DNA of 64,000 bases, taken from JANJTB01 sp032027125 (GTDB lineage Bacteria > Bacteroidota > Ignavibacteria > Kapaibacteriales > UBA2268). The position numbers and the translations under genes were made by a program. The notes beneath the pieces were generated by a model. That model saw nothing but the letters and a program-made list of their open reading frames with translations, ran no database searches and had not been told where the DNA came from. This document shows, one piece after another, positions 26,927 to 36,844 of the stretch; positions within the stretch are counted from its first letter, which is position 1; every line of letters starts with the position of its first letter. The stretch lies in contig JAVSMQ010000001.1 in the NCBI GenBank assembly GCA_032027125.1, positions 4,407,003 through 4,471,002 of the forward strand. Direction: 5' to 3'.

Positions 26927-29900
26927 ATGAGAAGCAATTTAACAGAATCCTTAACCAAGAGTTTGGTTTCTGTCTCAAGGCGTTGGACCACTATGCTGCT
27001 TATGCTGCTTATTGGTTTGATAGTAATATCGGGCGGTGAAGTACTGGCACAAAGACAAGGTAACTTCATCAAAGGGTCGGTAGTAGATAAAGAAAGTAAA
27101 GTTCCTCTCCCAAGAGCTTCAGTTTCGATACCTGACCTTAGAATCGGCGCGGTAACTGATGCAAAAGGAAATTTCACCTTTGAAGCACCGGTTGGTGAGC
27201 ATACTGTACAATTTAGATACGTAGGCTATGAAACTTATTCGATTAAGGTCAATCTCAAAGCCGGCGAAACCAGAGAGGTAAATGTCACACTCACATCTCA
27301 GGCAATCCAAACAAACCAGATTGTGGTTATTGGGTTGACAGGTGAAGTTGACAAGAACCAGCTTGGTAATATTATTTCTTCAGTCAGCGGCAGAGATGTA
27401 GCCAATGTTGTATCTCCTTCTGCTATTGATGCAATCAGCGGCAGGGTTCCGGGTGTTACTGTGACCAGAAACTCCGGTACTCCCGGTGCAGGTACATTTA
27501 TCACAATGCGCGGAAGAAAGTCAATTCTTGGTTCATCAGAACCACTTTATGTTGTTGACGGCGTTATCATTGATAATACATCATTATATGATGGAAGCGG
27601 CACTAAGCAGTTCTCAAATCGTGCAGTTGATATAAATCCACAGGATATCGAATCAATGGAAATCCTGAAGGGTGCATCCGCTGCAGCAATCTACGGTTCA
27701 CAGGCTGCTAACGGAGTTATACTTATCACTACAAAACGCGGCAAAATGTCAAGTTTTGAAAAACCAGCTCAAATCAGTTTTTCGACTTCCATGACAGTTG
27801 ACGAAAAATCCGGTGAAGTACCGCTTCAGACTAAATACGGTCAGCGAATCCCATGGACTCCGACTTTAACCGGTTCAAGTGATTCATACGGAGCTGAACT
27901 GCCTGCAGGAACAACCACGTATAATCATGCTGCAGACCCGTTCCGGACAGCAGTATCTCATGAACAATCCCTTACAATTTCAGGCGGTGTACCTCAATTT
28001 GATTATCTAATCAACGGTACTTATTCCGGAATTCAGGGCTATGTTCAGGGGTCAACATTTGACAGAACAAGTATAAGAGCAAATATCGGCGCATCAATTT
28101 TACCGGGGTTAACTCTTCAGATGAATAACAACTTTGTTACCATCAATAACGATTTACCACAGGACGGCTCGAATACTTCAGGTATTCTGCTCGGTTCGTT
28201 GAGGTCACCTCCTGAATTTGATAATCAGGAATATTTAAAAGCGGATGGAAGTCAACGTAGATTTGCTTTTTATGATAATCCAATATGGACTCAAAAGGTA
28301 AATACATTCAATTCTAAAATCGAAAGATTTATCCATAGTACCGATTTTAAATGGATGCCTCTTACAGGTCTTACATTTAATGCACGTTTAGGTATGGACC
28401 GTTATGAATATATTAATACTGAGCGTCTTGCTGTTGGCTCGGCTAACTCTGAAAACAGAGAAGGTTATATATTAAATCAAAGAATAACCAATAAGCAGAT
28501 GAATATTGACCTGACTGCCAATTATCAGCATAGATTTTTGGATGATGACCTTCTTGGAACAATTGTAATCGGTAACCAGACAATTTGGTCGGACAGACGT
28601 TCCAATTTTGCTGAAGCAACCAAAACACTGCCTTTTTATGACCAAATTTCAGCAGGTGCTGTTAAAACAGGCGGTTCTCAGGTAACAGAAATTATGCGCG
28701 GCGGTATATTTACACAATTAACCGGAACGTACAAAGACAGATTATCTTTGACTTTAGGTGTTAGACGCGACGGTAGTTCAACCTATAATGAAGATAAAAA
28801 TTATTTCTATTATCCACGCATAAGCATGTCTTATGCTGTTTCTGAGGAATCATTCTGGGATGATATGCGGGGCGTATTGAGCAACTTCCGTATAAGAGGT
28901 GCCTGGGGTGAAGCCGGTTCACCGAGTCTGCCTGATGCTTATGCTACTAACTTCCTTTACGGTACAGCCGGATTCTTTGACCCTTGGGACAGAACAACTG
29001 AAGTAACAAGAGGCGGATTCAGCGGTATTCGTCCCGGCGGCGGTACAACAAGCGATGAATATACTGTTGCCGGAGCTTTGGATATATTACCTGAGCTTAC
29101 AATTGAAAAGGAAATCGGTTTTGATATGGGATTCTTTGATGATATGTTCAACTTAGAATTCACTTATTATCACCAGTCAATTTATGATATGATATTATTG
29201 GTTCCTGTTCCTACATCAACAGGATTTGACAGAAAATTAAGCAATGCCGCTGAAATGTGGAATGAAGGTTTGGAAATCGGACTTCGTGCCACTCCATTCA
29301 GTTCAGAATACTTTTCATGGAACACTATTATCAATTACTCAACATTTGATAATATGGTAACAAAATTAAATGTCAGTCCTTTGAATACCCCGGGTGAATA
29401 TATTACACTCGGCGGCGGATTTGTCGGTATTCAAAACATCGCTATGAAAGGCGAGCGTCTCGGTACATTCTTCGGATACGGCTGGCTTCGTGATATTAAC
29501 GGTAAAATTGTTTATTCCGGTGACAGAATTGCTGTTGATGAAAACGGTGCCTGGATTCGTGATGATAAAGGCAGAGTTACAAAAGATGCTAACGGTGAGT
29601 TACTTGGTGATGATTACGGTAATGAATTCGTTGGTTCTCCTATTCAGGACCCTGACCAGCACATCATCGGTAATTCCAATCCTGACTTCCAAATCAGTTG
29701 GAGAAATGATTTTACTTTCTACCGTGACTTTACAATCAGCATGCTTTGGGATGCTGTAATGGGATTTGATGTTTGGAACGGAACAAGAGGAGCATTATAC
29801 AATTTCGGAACACACAAGGATACTGAAAGACGAAACGAGCCATGGTTCAATGAAGACGGAAATCCTGTAATGGATATGAGCGACCCCAATACTCCTGTTC

Positions 29901-30208
29901 AGGCAACAAGAGAACAATGGTACAGAGCTTATGCTAACGGATTTTATATTAATGAACCACACATTCAGGACGGTTCGTACATAAAATTGCGTGAACTGAC
30001 ACTTGAATACCGCTGGAGAGGTTTAGAGGAATGGAAACTTAATGCAATTGCATTTAATTTCTCTGCACGTAACTTACTCGTTATAACCGAATACGACGGT
30101 TACGACCCTGAAGTTAATACTTTCTCAGCCGCTGAGGGCAGAGGATTTGATTACTTCACTCTACCGCAGGTACGTTCTTATCGTTTTGGTATTTCTATAA
30201 TTTATTAA
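26927..30208 (+). CDS. SusC/RagA-family TonB-dependent outer-membrane receptor
   Basis: About 1093 residues. The ATG at 26927 is preferred to the TTG at 26921. The protein has an N-terminal membrane/signal segment (TMLLMLLIGLIVISGGEVLA), a carboxypeptidase-like beta-sandwich (GSVVDKESKVPLPRASVSI), and a plug domain with the SusC hallmarks GRVPGVTVTRNSGTPGAG and DIESMEILKGASAAAIYGSQ. A large barrel follows, ending RSYRFGISIIY. With the SusD partner 16 bp downstream it forms a TonB-energised importer for glycans, peptides or other oligomers. No glycosidase or sensor flanks it, so the substrate is open. Confidence 0.95.
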   Translation: MRSNLTESLTKSLVSVSRRWTTMLLMLLIGLIVISGGEVLAQRQGNFIKGSVVDKESKVPLPRASVSIPDLRIGAVTDAKGNFTFEAPVGEHTVQFRYVGYETYSIKVNLKAGETREVNVTLTSQAIQTNQIVVIGLTGEVDKNQLGNIISSVSGRDVANVVSPSAIDAISGRVPGVTVTRNSGTPGAGTFITMRGRKSILGSSEPLYVVDGVIIDNTSLYDGSGTKQFSNRAVDINPQDIESMEILKGASAAAIYGSQAANGVILITTKRGKMSSFEKPAQISFSTSMTVDEKSGEVPLQTKYGQRIPWTPTLTGSSDSYGAELPAGTTTYNHAADPFRTAVSHEQSLTISGGVPQFDYLINGTYSGIQGYVQGSTFDRTSIRANIGASILPGLTLQMNNNFVTINNDLPQDGSNTSGILLGSLRSPPEFDNQEYLKADGSQRRFAFYDNPIWTQKVNTFNSKIERFIHSTDFKWMPLTGLTFNARLGMDRYEYINTERLAVGSANSENREGYILNQRITNKQMNIDLTANYQHRFLDDDLLGTIVIGNQTIWSDRRSNFAEATKTLPFYDQISAGAVKTGGSQVTEIMRGGIFTQLTGTYKDRLSLTLGVRRDGSSTYNEDKNYFYYPRISMSYAVSEESFWDDMRGVLSNFRIRGAWGEAGSPSLPDAYATNFLYGTAGFFDPWDRTTEVTRGGFSGIRPGGGTTSDEYTVAGALDILPELTIEKEIGFDMGFFDDMFNLEFTYYHQSIYDMILLVPVPTSTGFDRKLSNAAEMWNEGLEIGLRATPFSSEYFSWNTIINYSTFDNMVTKLNVSPLNTPGEYITLGGGFVGIQNIAMKGERLGTFFGYGWLRDINGKIVYSGDRIAVDENGAWIRDDKGRVTKDANGELLGDDYGNEFVGSPIQDPDQHIIGNSNPDFQISWRNDFTFYRDFTISMLWDAVMGFDVWNGTRGALYNFGTHKDTERRNEPWFNEDGNPVMDMSDPNTPVQATREQWYRAYANGFYINEPHIQDGSYIKLRELTLEYRWRGLEEWKLNAIAFNFSARNLLVITEYDGYDPEVNTFSAAEGRGFDYFTLPQVRSYRFGISIIY

Positions 30209-30224
30209 TCAAGAGGTGTGCAAT

Positions 30225-31595
30225 ATGAAATCTAATAATGAAAACAAAAAAGTAAAAGTGCCGGTAATTGCCATCCTTGCTGTTTTTATGGTTTTTATAC
30301 TTGTATCATGTGAAATTGATTCAAGTTTAAATAATTCACCTAATGCCATTAACGAGGAAAGTGTTAAAACCGCAATTGGTGTAAACGGCTTGATGATTGG
30401 TATGCAGGTTGCTGCGGGAGATTTTTACTCAGGCGACCGTTCAAGAATCAGTTCGATGTGGACAAGGCAAATGTGCGCTCCGGATGGACTTGGACGTCCG
30501 CAGCCGGTTAGTTGGAACAGCTATCAGATGCAGACTGACGGTTTTGTTGATGATATGTGGCTGCTTGGTTTCCGAGGAATAAGAATAGCCAGCGATATTA
30601 TCAATTATTCACCGACTATTGATTTCGGCGAGAATAATGAAGCTCTCCGGAATACATACATCGGTACTGCAAAAGTTTATAAAGCAATAATATTAGCCGA
30701 GATGGCAGCATTTTACGGTTCGGTTCCGATTGTAATATCAACAACTCTCGAAGCACCACAATTTGTTACTCAGGCTCAGGCTTACGACGAAGTACAGAAA
30801 CTTCTGTCCGAGGCTCTCACACATTTTGCAAATTCCGGAACAGTTGCTCAGGAACTTAATTTTAATGGTGACGGGGCAATGTGGATTCCAGTTATCAATT
30901 CTCTTAAAGCAAGATATTATCTGCATGTAAAGAATTATGCCCAGGCACTCGTATTTGCAAATCAGGGAATTTCCGACCCGACGCTTACTTTATTCAGTAT
31001 GTATTCCGATAATTCAGGTGAATACTCTCCCTGGGGTCATTGGTGCAATACTGAAGTCGGACAGCCGATTCGTGCTACCAATACTTTTGTTAATGCTTTA
31101 AAAACTGCAGGCGACAGCCGTCTTGCCGAATATTTCAATCCCGGAACTGCCGGCGGTGAGTATTGGGGTTTTGCGTATTTTGATAAAGCAGGTGCCGATA
31201 CTACGAATGAACTCAAGACAGGTAATCTTGTTACAATGAAAAAATACGGCAGTTATTCGGACTTTTTCCCATTGATTTCCTATAACGAAACAATGTTTAT
31301 CAAAGCCGAAGCTAAACAGCGCGGCGGTGATGGTTCTGCGGTAAATGACCTGAACACTATACTCACAAGTTTCGGACTCCAGCCATATGCCGGTACTGAC
31401 CTTCTCGGTGAAATTCTGAAACAGAAATATCTTACTCTATTTCTCGAAGGACAAAGCTATACTGATATGAGAAGAACAGGTACACTGCCTTCTCCGAACG
31501 TTCCAAAGAGATTTATTTATCCTCAGTCTGAGAAAAACGCTAATCCGTTTGTTCCGTTGGACAGCGATGGTCTTGTAAGTGCTATACTTCCTTAG
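30225..31595 (+). CDS. SusD/RagB-family nutrient-binding lipoprotein
   Basis: About 456 residues. ATG 30225 follows an AAGAGG at 30211-30216. The signal peptide ends in the lipobox LVSC at about residues 28-31, anchoring the protein to the outer membrane as the lid over SusC. TPR-like helices follow (TYIGTAKVYKAIILAEMAAF), and the C-terminal FLEGQSYTDMRRTG matches the family. It is on the short side for SusD. A strong terminator closes the operon. Confidence 0.93.
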   Translation: MKSNNENKKVKVPVIAILAVFMVFILVSCEIDSSLNNSPNAINEESVKTAIGVNGLMIGMQVAAGDFYSGDRSRISSMWTRQMCAPDGLGRPQPVSWNSYQMQTDGFVDDMWLLGFRGIRIASDIINYSPTIDFGENNEALRNTYIGTAKVYKAIILAEMAAFYGSVPIVISTTLEAPQFVTQAQAYDEVQKLLSEALTHFANSGTVAQELNFNGDGAMWIPVINSLKARYYLHVKNYAQALVFANQGISDPTLTLFSMYSDNSGEYSPWGHWCNTEVGQPIRATNTFVNALKTAGDSRLAEYFNPGTAGGEYWGFAYFDKAGADTTNELKTGNLVTMKKYGSYSDFFPLISYNETMFIKAEAKQRGGDGSAVNDLNTILTSFGLQPYAGTDLLGEILKQKYLTLFLEGQSYTDMRRTGTLPSPNVPKRFIYPQSEKNANPFVPLDSDGLVSAILP

Positions 31596-31619
31596 TTTAG
31601 TGCTTATATGCTGAAATCT

Positions 31620-31655
31620 GCCGGGCTTAATCATTTATTAAGTCCGGCTTTTTTT
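31620..31655 (+). terminator. Rho-independent terminator after the SusCD operon
   Basis: An 11-bp stem GCCGGGCTTAA (31620-31630) pairs with TTAAGTCCGGC (31638-31648) with one G-T wobble, followed by a run of seven T. It also lies 3' of the convergent ClC gene. Confidence 0.92.
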
Positions 31656-31684
31656 ATGGATATTTATTATTTTGGGACAGACAC

Positions 31685-33763
31685 TTATGAAATACTTTTC
31701 AGTATATTTACTTTTTCAGCTTCACCGGCTACTATCATGGAATCAGTAGATTTTAAAATATAATCAGGATTGGGCAGTGCTTTAATTGAAATTCCTTTCG
31801 GAGTTTCGCTTTTGATTGAGATTATATCCACTCCGTACTCTCCCCTGACTTTCAATCCCTTAATTGTTCTGCCGACAAAAAGGTGTGGGACATGAATCTC
31901 GGCAATCACATATCCGGGCATAAATGCAATATCGTGTTCTTTGTTGATTTGAGAAATTTTGTAAGCCAAATCACTTGTATGCTCGACTTTATCCATTTCA
32001 ATCTGCATAAAGTTGTTTATATCTTTTAGCCAAATCATACCGATTTGTATTTTGGTTATATTGTCAATAACCGGCAAACCGTCTATGTCGTGTTTTCGGC
32101 ACAATTCCATTACTTCATAACAATTTGAATTAATATCAACTTTTGGAACTGATTTATCTGCTATATCTCCTGCAATAACTACGTCCCTGAGATGCCCGCT
32201 GTCTAAAATTATATCTTTGAGAATATTTATGGATATGATGCCCATAAACACCCCTTTCTTTGTTGTTACAGAGACACAGGAATTAATATTGGAAAGGAGT
32301 ACATCAATAATTTCCTGAAAATTGGTATCTTCGGGAATTGAAATAAATTTTTTGGAATAAACTTCACTCGTTGGAATAGATTTCAAAATGCTATGCTCTC
32401 CGAAAGCTTTGAGCTGAATCTTGTTCATAATTAATTTAAGAGTATAAACCGATTCCCGTGATAATTTTGTTGACAGAATCATACTTATTGCTACTACTAT
32501 CATTAGTGGCAGAATAGCCGATGACTGGCGTGTAAGTTCAAATACCATCAGAATCGCTGTAAGCGGAGCCCTGACAGTACCGGCAATCAAACCGCCCATA
32601 GCAATAAAAGCATAAGTACCGGAATTAAATGTAGCATTCGGGTCAATAAAATTCATTCCCTCACTAAATGCATATCCGGTCATTGCACCTACAAACAATG
32701 CCGGCGAAAGCATACCACCCGAACCGCCGGAACCCAGAGTTATCGAAGTTGATAATATTTTCAGAAAAATCAGAATTAATGCCGACATCCAGAAGAGATT
32801 ATTGCTTAATGTCAGAAATATGGCGTCGTTTCCCACACCGATAATATGCGGATAAAATATACCCATTGCACCAATCATCAAGCCGCCTATTGCAGGCTTC
32901 ATATAATCCGGAACTTTAACCTTTTCACTGAAAAACTCTTCAAAGTAGTACAGCGATTTTATCATGAGATATGAAATCAATCCGCATATTATTCCAAGTA
33001 CAAAGAAATTTACAACTTCATAATCACTTGTGAAAATGAAAGGAGAAGTCTGAAATTCTGCAAAATCGCCTATATAATGACGTGAAATTACAGTTGCAAT
33101 GACTGATGAAATAATAATCGGGAAAAGCTGATAAGCGGCATAATCCATCATAATAACTTCAATAGCAAACAAGGCTCCTGCAATCGGCATATTGAAAGTT
33201 GCAGCTATGCCTGCCGCAGCTCCGCATCCTACCAATGTTTTGAGTCTGCGGGTCGGCACACGAAAAAACTGCCCGACAGATGAACCGATAGAAGCTCCAA
33301 TCTGTACAATTGGTCCTTCATAACCTACTGACCCGCCTGTACCGATTGTAACAGCAGATGTGATGGATTTACCAATTGCAACAATCGGCTTTATGATTCC
33401 GCCTTTTTGAAGAATTGATTGAATAACTTCTGTAACTCCGTGTCCTTTTGATGCCGGTACTACAAAATGAGCGAATGGTCCTACGAAAAGTCCGCCAAGA
33501 GCAGGTATCAATAACAGCCAATACCAGGGAGTAGCCTGCACACGTTCAAGAAGGCTGCCTGTTCCGGGAAAAGCAACATCCGAAATAAATTCAATCAGAT
33601 ATTTTACCCCAACTGAGCCAAAGCCGGCAACAACTCCAATGACAACCGCCATCAAAATCATGAAAATATTTTCTGTCATCTGAATTCTTCCCAGAGCTAA
33701 AACCGACCCCCTCGAAAATTTCAGATATACATATCTAAACCAAATTCTGACTTTATCAATCAT
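31685..33763 (-). CDS. ClC-family chloride channel/antiporter with CBS and TrkA-C domains
   Basis: A 692-residue protein. About eleven membrane segments contain the ClC selectivity motifs GSVGYEGPIVQIG (gating Glu kept, but Tyr where GREGP or GKEGP is usual), GSGGSGGMLSPALFVG and the later GLIAGTVRAPLTAILMVFELT. Two CBS motifs follow (PEDTNFQEIIDVLL and DINSNCYEVMELC), then a TrkA-C-like domain (FVGRTIKGLKVRGEYGVDII). The tail suggests ligand gating. Conserved Glu implies proton-coupled exchange, but this is not certain. Confidence 0.92.
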   Translation of the reverse strand: MIDKVRIWFRYVYLKFSRGSVLALGRIQMTENIFMILMAVVIGVVAGFGSVGVKYLIEFISDVAFPGTGSLLERVQATPWYWLLLIPALGGLFVGPFAHFVVPASKGHGVTEVIQSILQKGGIIKPIVAIGKSITSAVTIGTGGSVGYEGPIVQIGASIGSSVGQFFRVPTRRLKTLVGCGAAAGIAATFNMPIAGALFAIEVIMMDYAAYQLFPIIISSVIATVISRHYIGDFAEFQTSPFIFTSDYEVVNFFVLGIICGLISYLMIKSLYYFEEFFSEKVKVPDYMKPAIGGLMIGAMGIFYPHIIGVGNDAIFLTLSNNLFWMSALILIFLKILSTSITLGSGGSGGMLSPALFVGAMTGYAFSEGMNFIDPNATFNSGTYAFIAMGGLIAGTVRAPLTAILMVFELTRQSSAILPLMIVVAISMILSTKLSRESVYTLKLIMNKIQLKAFGEHSILKSIPTSEVYSKKFISIPEDTNFQEIIDVLLSNINSCVSVTTKKGVFMGIISINILKDIILDSGHLRDVVIAGDIADKSVPKVDINSNCYEVMELCRKHDIDGLPVIDNITKIQIGMIWLKDINNFMQIEMDKVEHTSDLAYKISQINKEHDIAFMPGYVIAEIHVPHLFVGRTIKGLKVRGEYGVDIISIKSETPKGISIKALPNPDYILKSTDSMIVAGEAEKVNILKSIS

Positions 33764-33871
33764 TTTGAACTTTTCAATTTCTTCAACCGGTAAAAGTATT
33801 GAATTTATTTAAACTGACAATGATTTGAATTTTTAATGTCGTGCTTATCAACCTGATTGTTAATAATTGAA

Positions 33872-34525
33872 TTATTTTATGTTCCTAAAAACCGGATTAA
33901 ATTTATGATTCAGGAGATAAACTATTTTGTAAGCACCATAGCCAAAGAAAGGAGCAGCTATGACATCAACCGAATAGTGAACATGCTGCAAGAGAACGGC
34001 TAATCCGATTACAATAGTTGTTACAAGAAAAAATATTCTGAATGGCTTTTTTTGAGCCACCAGATACATAATAAAAATTGTTGCAGTATGCCCGGAAAAG
34101 AATAAATCCTTAGTCATAAGCTGCCCAACACCAATTTCAGATACCATCGGGTCTATTAGAGGAAGAATTGTTGCCGGGGCTTCAAGAGGAATTGAATACA
34201 TTGCAGCAGTCCTGATTATCAACATCACAGTATAACTCTGAAGACCTAATATAAGAGCTTTAGGGCTTTGAATCAGGCTGATAATTGCAATTATAATCAT
34301 GGAATACATAACAATAAAAGTAAACCAAGAAATATCAACCGGTGAGAACCAGGCAAGAATCGGGTCGGGTAAAATAATCCCGGGTCTGGCTTCTATAAAT
34401 GCCAGAAAACGTGTAAAGAAAAACAATCCGACGATTACAGACATAAATGATAAAATTACTTGAGGCAGGAAATATTTGTTAGATAATTCAATTTTCCAGA
34501 TATCTTTTATATTTTGACTTAACAT
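33872..34525 (-). CDS. PAP2_C / sphingomyelin-synthase-like membrane protein
   Basis: A 217-residue protein with six hydrophobic segments. The motifs DLFFSGHTATIF and HVHYSVDVIAAPFFGYG give the His/His/Asp catalytic set of the sphingomyelin synthase-related PAP2_C family, which transfers or hydrolyses phospho-headgroups of lipids. Some Bacteroidota make sphingolipids, so a lipid head-group enzyme is plausible, but the substrate is not established. It is upstream of the ClC gene on the same strand, separated by 108 bp. Confidence 0.78.
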   Translation of the reverse strand: MLSQNIKDIWKIELSNKYFLPQVILSFMSVIVGLFFFTRFLAFIEARPGIILPDPILAWFSPVDISWFTFIVMYSMIIIAIISLIQSPKALILGLQSYTVMLIIRTAAMYSIPLEAPATILPLIDPMVSEIGVGQLMTKDLFFSGHTATIFIMYLVAQKKPFRIFFLVTTIVIGLAVLLQHVHYSVDVIAAPFFGYGAYKIVYLLNHKFNPVFRNIK

Positions 34526-34689
34526 TTTTTACACTAATTGTTCAAAATTTAGTATATGATAATATTTTTTAAAACTTATTGTAATTCATTGGGATAAAAA
34601 TGTTATTTTTAGAATCGAAACATTGGTAAATATTAAACGTAATTAAAAAAGAATGTTTGAACTAATATAATTTAATAAGGAATTACAAA

Positions 34690-36672
34690 ATGGAAGAGAT
34701 GAACCAGCAACAGCCTCAAAAAACGCCTTCGTATCCGCCTCCGCACAGAAGTCAGAGACGTAAAAGCAGCAATTGGTGGATACCTCTGCTGATAATAGGT
34801 GTAGTAGTAGCATTATTTTTTGTTTTTATAGCTGTTATAATATCACAGGTTGGCGGCGCTTTTGAGAAACAGGATGTTGAATTAAAAAGCAATTCAGTAC
34901 TGTATTTAACATTTGAAGGCGGATTACAGGAATATACAAAGGGAGGTCCGTTTCAGATATTTTCCGGTCAAAAAGGCGGAGCCTCATTTTTTGAAACTAT
35001 AAGAGCAATCAGAACTGCACAGAAAGACAATAACATCAAAGGTATTTATATCAAGCAGGGTCTTGAACCGTTTGGTTTTGCCAAAGCTGTAGAATTACAG
35101 GGTGTTTTGGAAGAATTCAAAAAATCCGGTAAATTTATTTATGCTTTCATGGAAGTAGGTGCAGAAAATAATTATTACAACATTTTGCCTGCCGACAGCA
35201 TTTTTATGCCGGGTGAAGGTTTAATGGAACTTAATGGTTTTGGTGCATCTTCAATGTTTTTCAAAGGTTTTTTTGAAAAAATCGGAGTTGATTTTCATGT
35301 AGTTCATTTTGAGGATTTCAAATCTTATGGAGATATGTATAATCAGACAAAATTTTCTGACTCAGCAAAACTTCAGATTCGTGTAATTCTTGAGCAGCGA
35401 TATAAATATTTTGTTGATGCAGTTTCAAAATTCCGCAAAATGCCCCGAGAAAAAGTTATTGATGCCATGAATCGTGGCGTATATACTGCTGATTCTTTGA
35501 TTAAGGAAGGATTTATTGATGCGTTTGCAACAGAATTGAACGCACGTGAATTTGTCAAATTCAGGGCTAACGGAGAACCTTATGATATTTCTCTTGCTGC
35601 AGACCCGACAAATAAAGAAAAACTTGTAAATAGTAAATTCAAAGGAAAATTAAATCTAATTGGTGTTTCCGATTATTTGTCAACTCAAAAGCCTGCCGAT
35701 GATGATGTTTTTGATAAAGACATTGAAATTGCAGTAATTAACGGAGTAGGTCCGATAAATTCGGGAAGAGGCGGCGAGGATGGTTTCGATAATGACTATT
35801 CGATTCGCTCGGGTGACTTTGTCAGAAATCTTAAACAAGCAAGAGACGACAAAAAGGTTAAAGCAATTATTCTCAGAATAGACAGTCCGGGCGGTTCGGT
35901 AATTGCATCCGAAGAAATCTGGGATGAAATCATCAGAGCAAGAAGTGTTAAACCTGTTTATGCTTCTATGAGTGATGTAGCTGCTTCAGGCGGATATTAT
36001 ATGGCAATGGCTTGTGATACCATTATCGCACATCCGGCAACTATTACCGGCTCAATAGGTGTTGTTCTGGCAATCCCCAATATCAGCGGAAGTATGTCGA
36101 AACTTGGTATTACTGCCGATACAATTAATATGGGTGATGCTTCACAATTCATGAACGGAATGTTTCCTTATGACCAGAAATCAAAAGATAAACTTTACCA
36201 GTTGTCAAGCGGTATTTACGAAAGATTTATATCTAGGGCTGCCAAAAGCCGCGGTTTAAGTTTTGAACAACTTCATGCAGTTGCAAAAGGACGTGTATGG
36301 ACAGGCGAAGATGCTAAAAAGAGAGGTTTGGTTGATGTACTCGGCGGTTTTGAAACATCAATAGATATAGTCAAGAAAAGACTTGGAATACCACTGGACA
36401 AAAAGGTATATGTCAGGTTCTTCCCAGAAAAAGTTGATGATTTGAAAATGCTGCTCAATATGTTTGGTATGGGTGATAAAGAAGATGATGAAGGCGATAC
36501 CAAAATTGACCTTGCTAAAATGATGGGTTTAACTCCTGAAGCATTCGTTACAAATTGGAACATTATGCCGGCTGATACTAAAAAGCAGATGCTTTATATG
36601 CTTGAATTATCAAAAATTGCTAATCGCGAACAATCAATGATTGCAATGCCTTACATGATTGACATAAGATAA
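34690..36672 (+). CDS. sppA: Signal peptide peptidase SppA, 67-kDa type
   Basis: A 660-residue double-domain S49 protease that degrades leftover signal peptides in the inner membrane. The N-terminal 30 residues are Pro/Gln/Arg-rich and cytoplasmic, followed by a membrane helix (about 31-53). The likely catalytic pair is Ser433 in AASGGYYMAMA and Lys211 in EDFKSYGDMY, corresponding to Ser409/Lys209 of E. coli SppA. TGSIGVVLAIPNISG follows the active site. A terminator lies directly downstream. Confidence 0.95.
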   Translation: MEEMNQQQPQKTPSYPPPHRSQRRKSSNWWIPLLIIGVVVALFFVFIAVIISQVGGAFEKQDVELKSNSVLYLTFEGGLQEYTKGGPFQIFSGQKGGASFFETIRAIRTAQKDNNIKGIYIKQGLEPFGFAKAVELQGVLEEFKKSGKFIYAFMEVGAENNYYNILPADSIFMPGEGLMELNGFGASSMFFKGFFEKIGVDFHVVHFEDFKSYGDMYNQTKFSDSAKLQIRVILEQRYKYFVDAVSKFRKMPREKVIDAMNRGVYTADSLIKEGFIDAFATELNAREFVKFRANGEPYDISLAADPTNKEKLVNSKFKGKLNLIGVSDYLSTQKPADDDVFDKDIEIAVINGVGPINSGRGGEDGFDNDYSIRSGDFVRNLKQARDDKKVKAIILRIDSPGGSVIASEEIWDEIIRARSVKPVYASMSDVAASGGYYMAMACDTIIAHPATITGSIGVVLAIPNISGSMSKLGITADTINMGDASQFMNGMFPYDQKSKDKLYQLSSGIYERFISRAAKSRGLSFEQLHAVAKGRVWTGEDAKKRGLVDVLGGFETSIDIVKKRLGIPLDKKVYVRFFPEKVDDLKMLLNMFGMGDKEDDEGDTKIDLAKMMGLTPEAFVTNWNIMPADTKKQMLYMLELSKIANREQSMIAMPYMIDIR

Positions 36673-36697
36673 AATTAAAAAATAATGATTTTTAAAT

Positions 36698-36729
36698 AAG
36701 CCGCCCAAACTTTTTAGGGTGGCTTTTTT
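36698..36729 (+). terminator. Rho-independent terminator after sppA
   Basis: AAGCCGCCC (36698-36706) pairs with GGGTGGCTT (36717-36725) with one G-T wobble, followed by six T. Confidence 0.9.
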
Positions 36730-36844
36730 ATTGGCTAATGAAATGTCATCGAAAAGTATATTATAAATGTTTATAAAAATAAAACGGCTGTTTTGAACGT
36801 AAATGTTAATATTATTGAGACATTAAATAAATTTTAAGTTTTTT

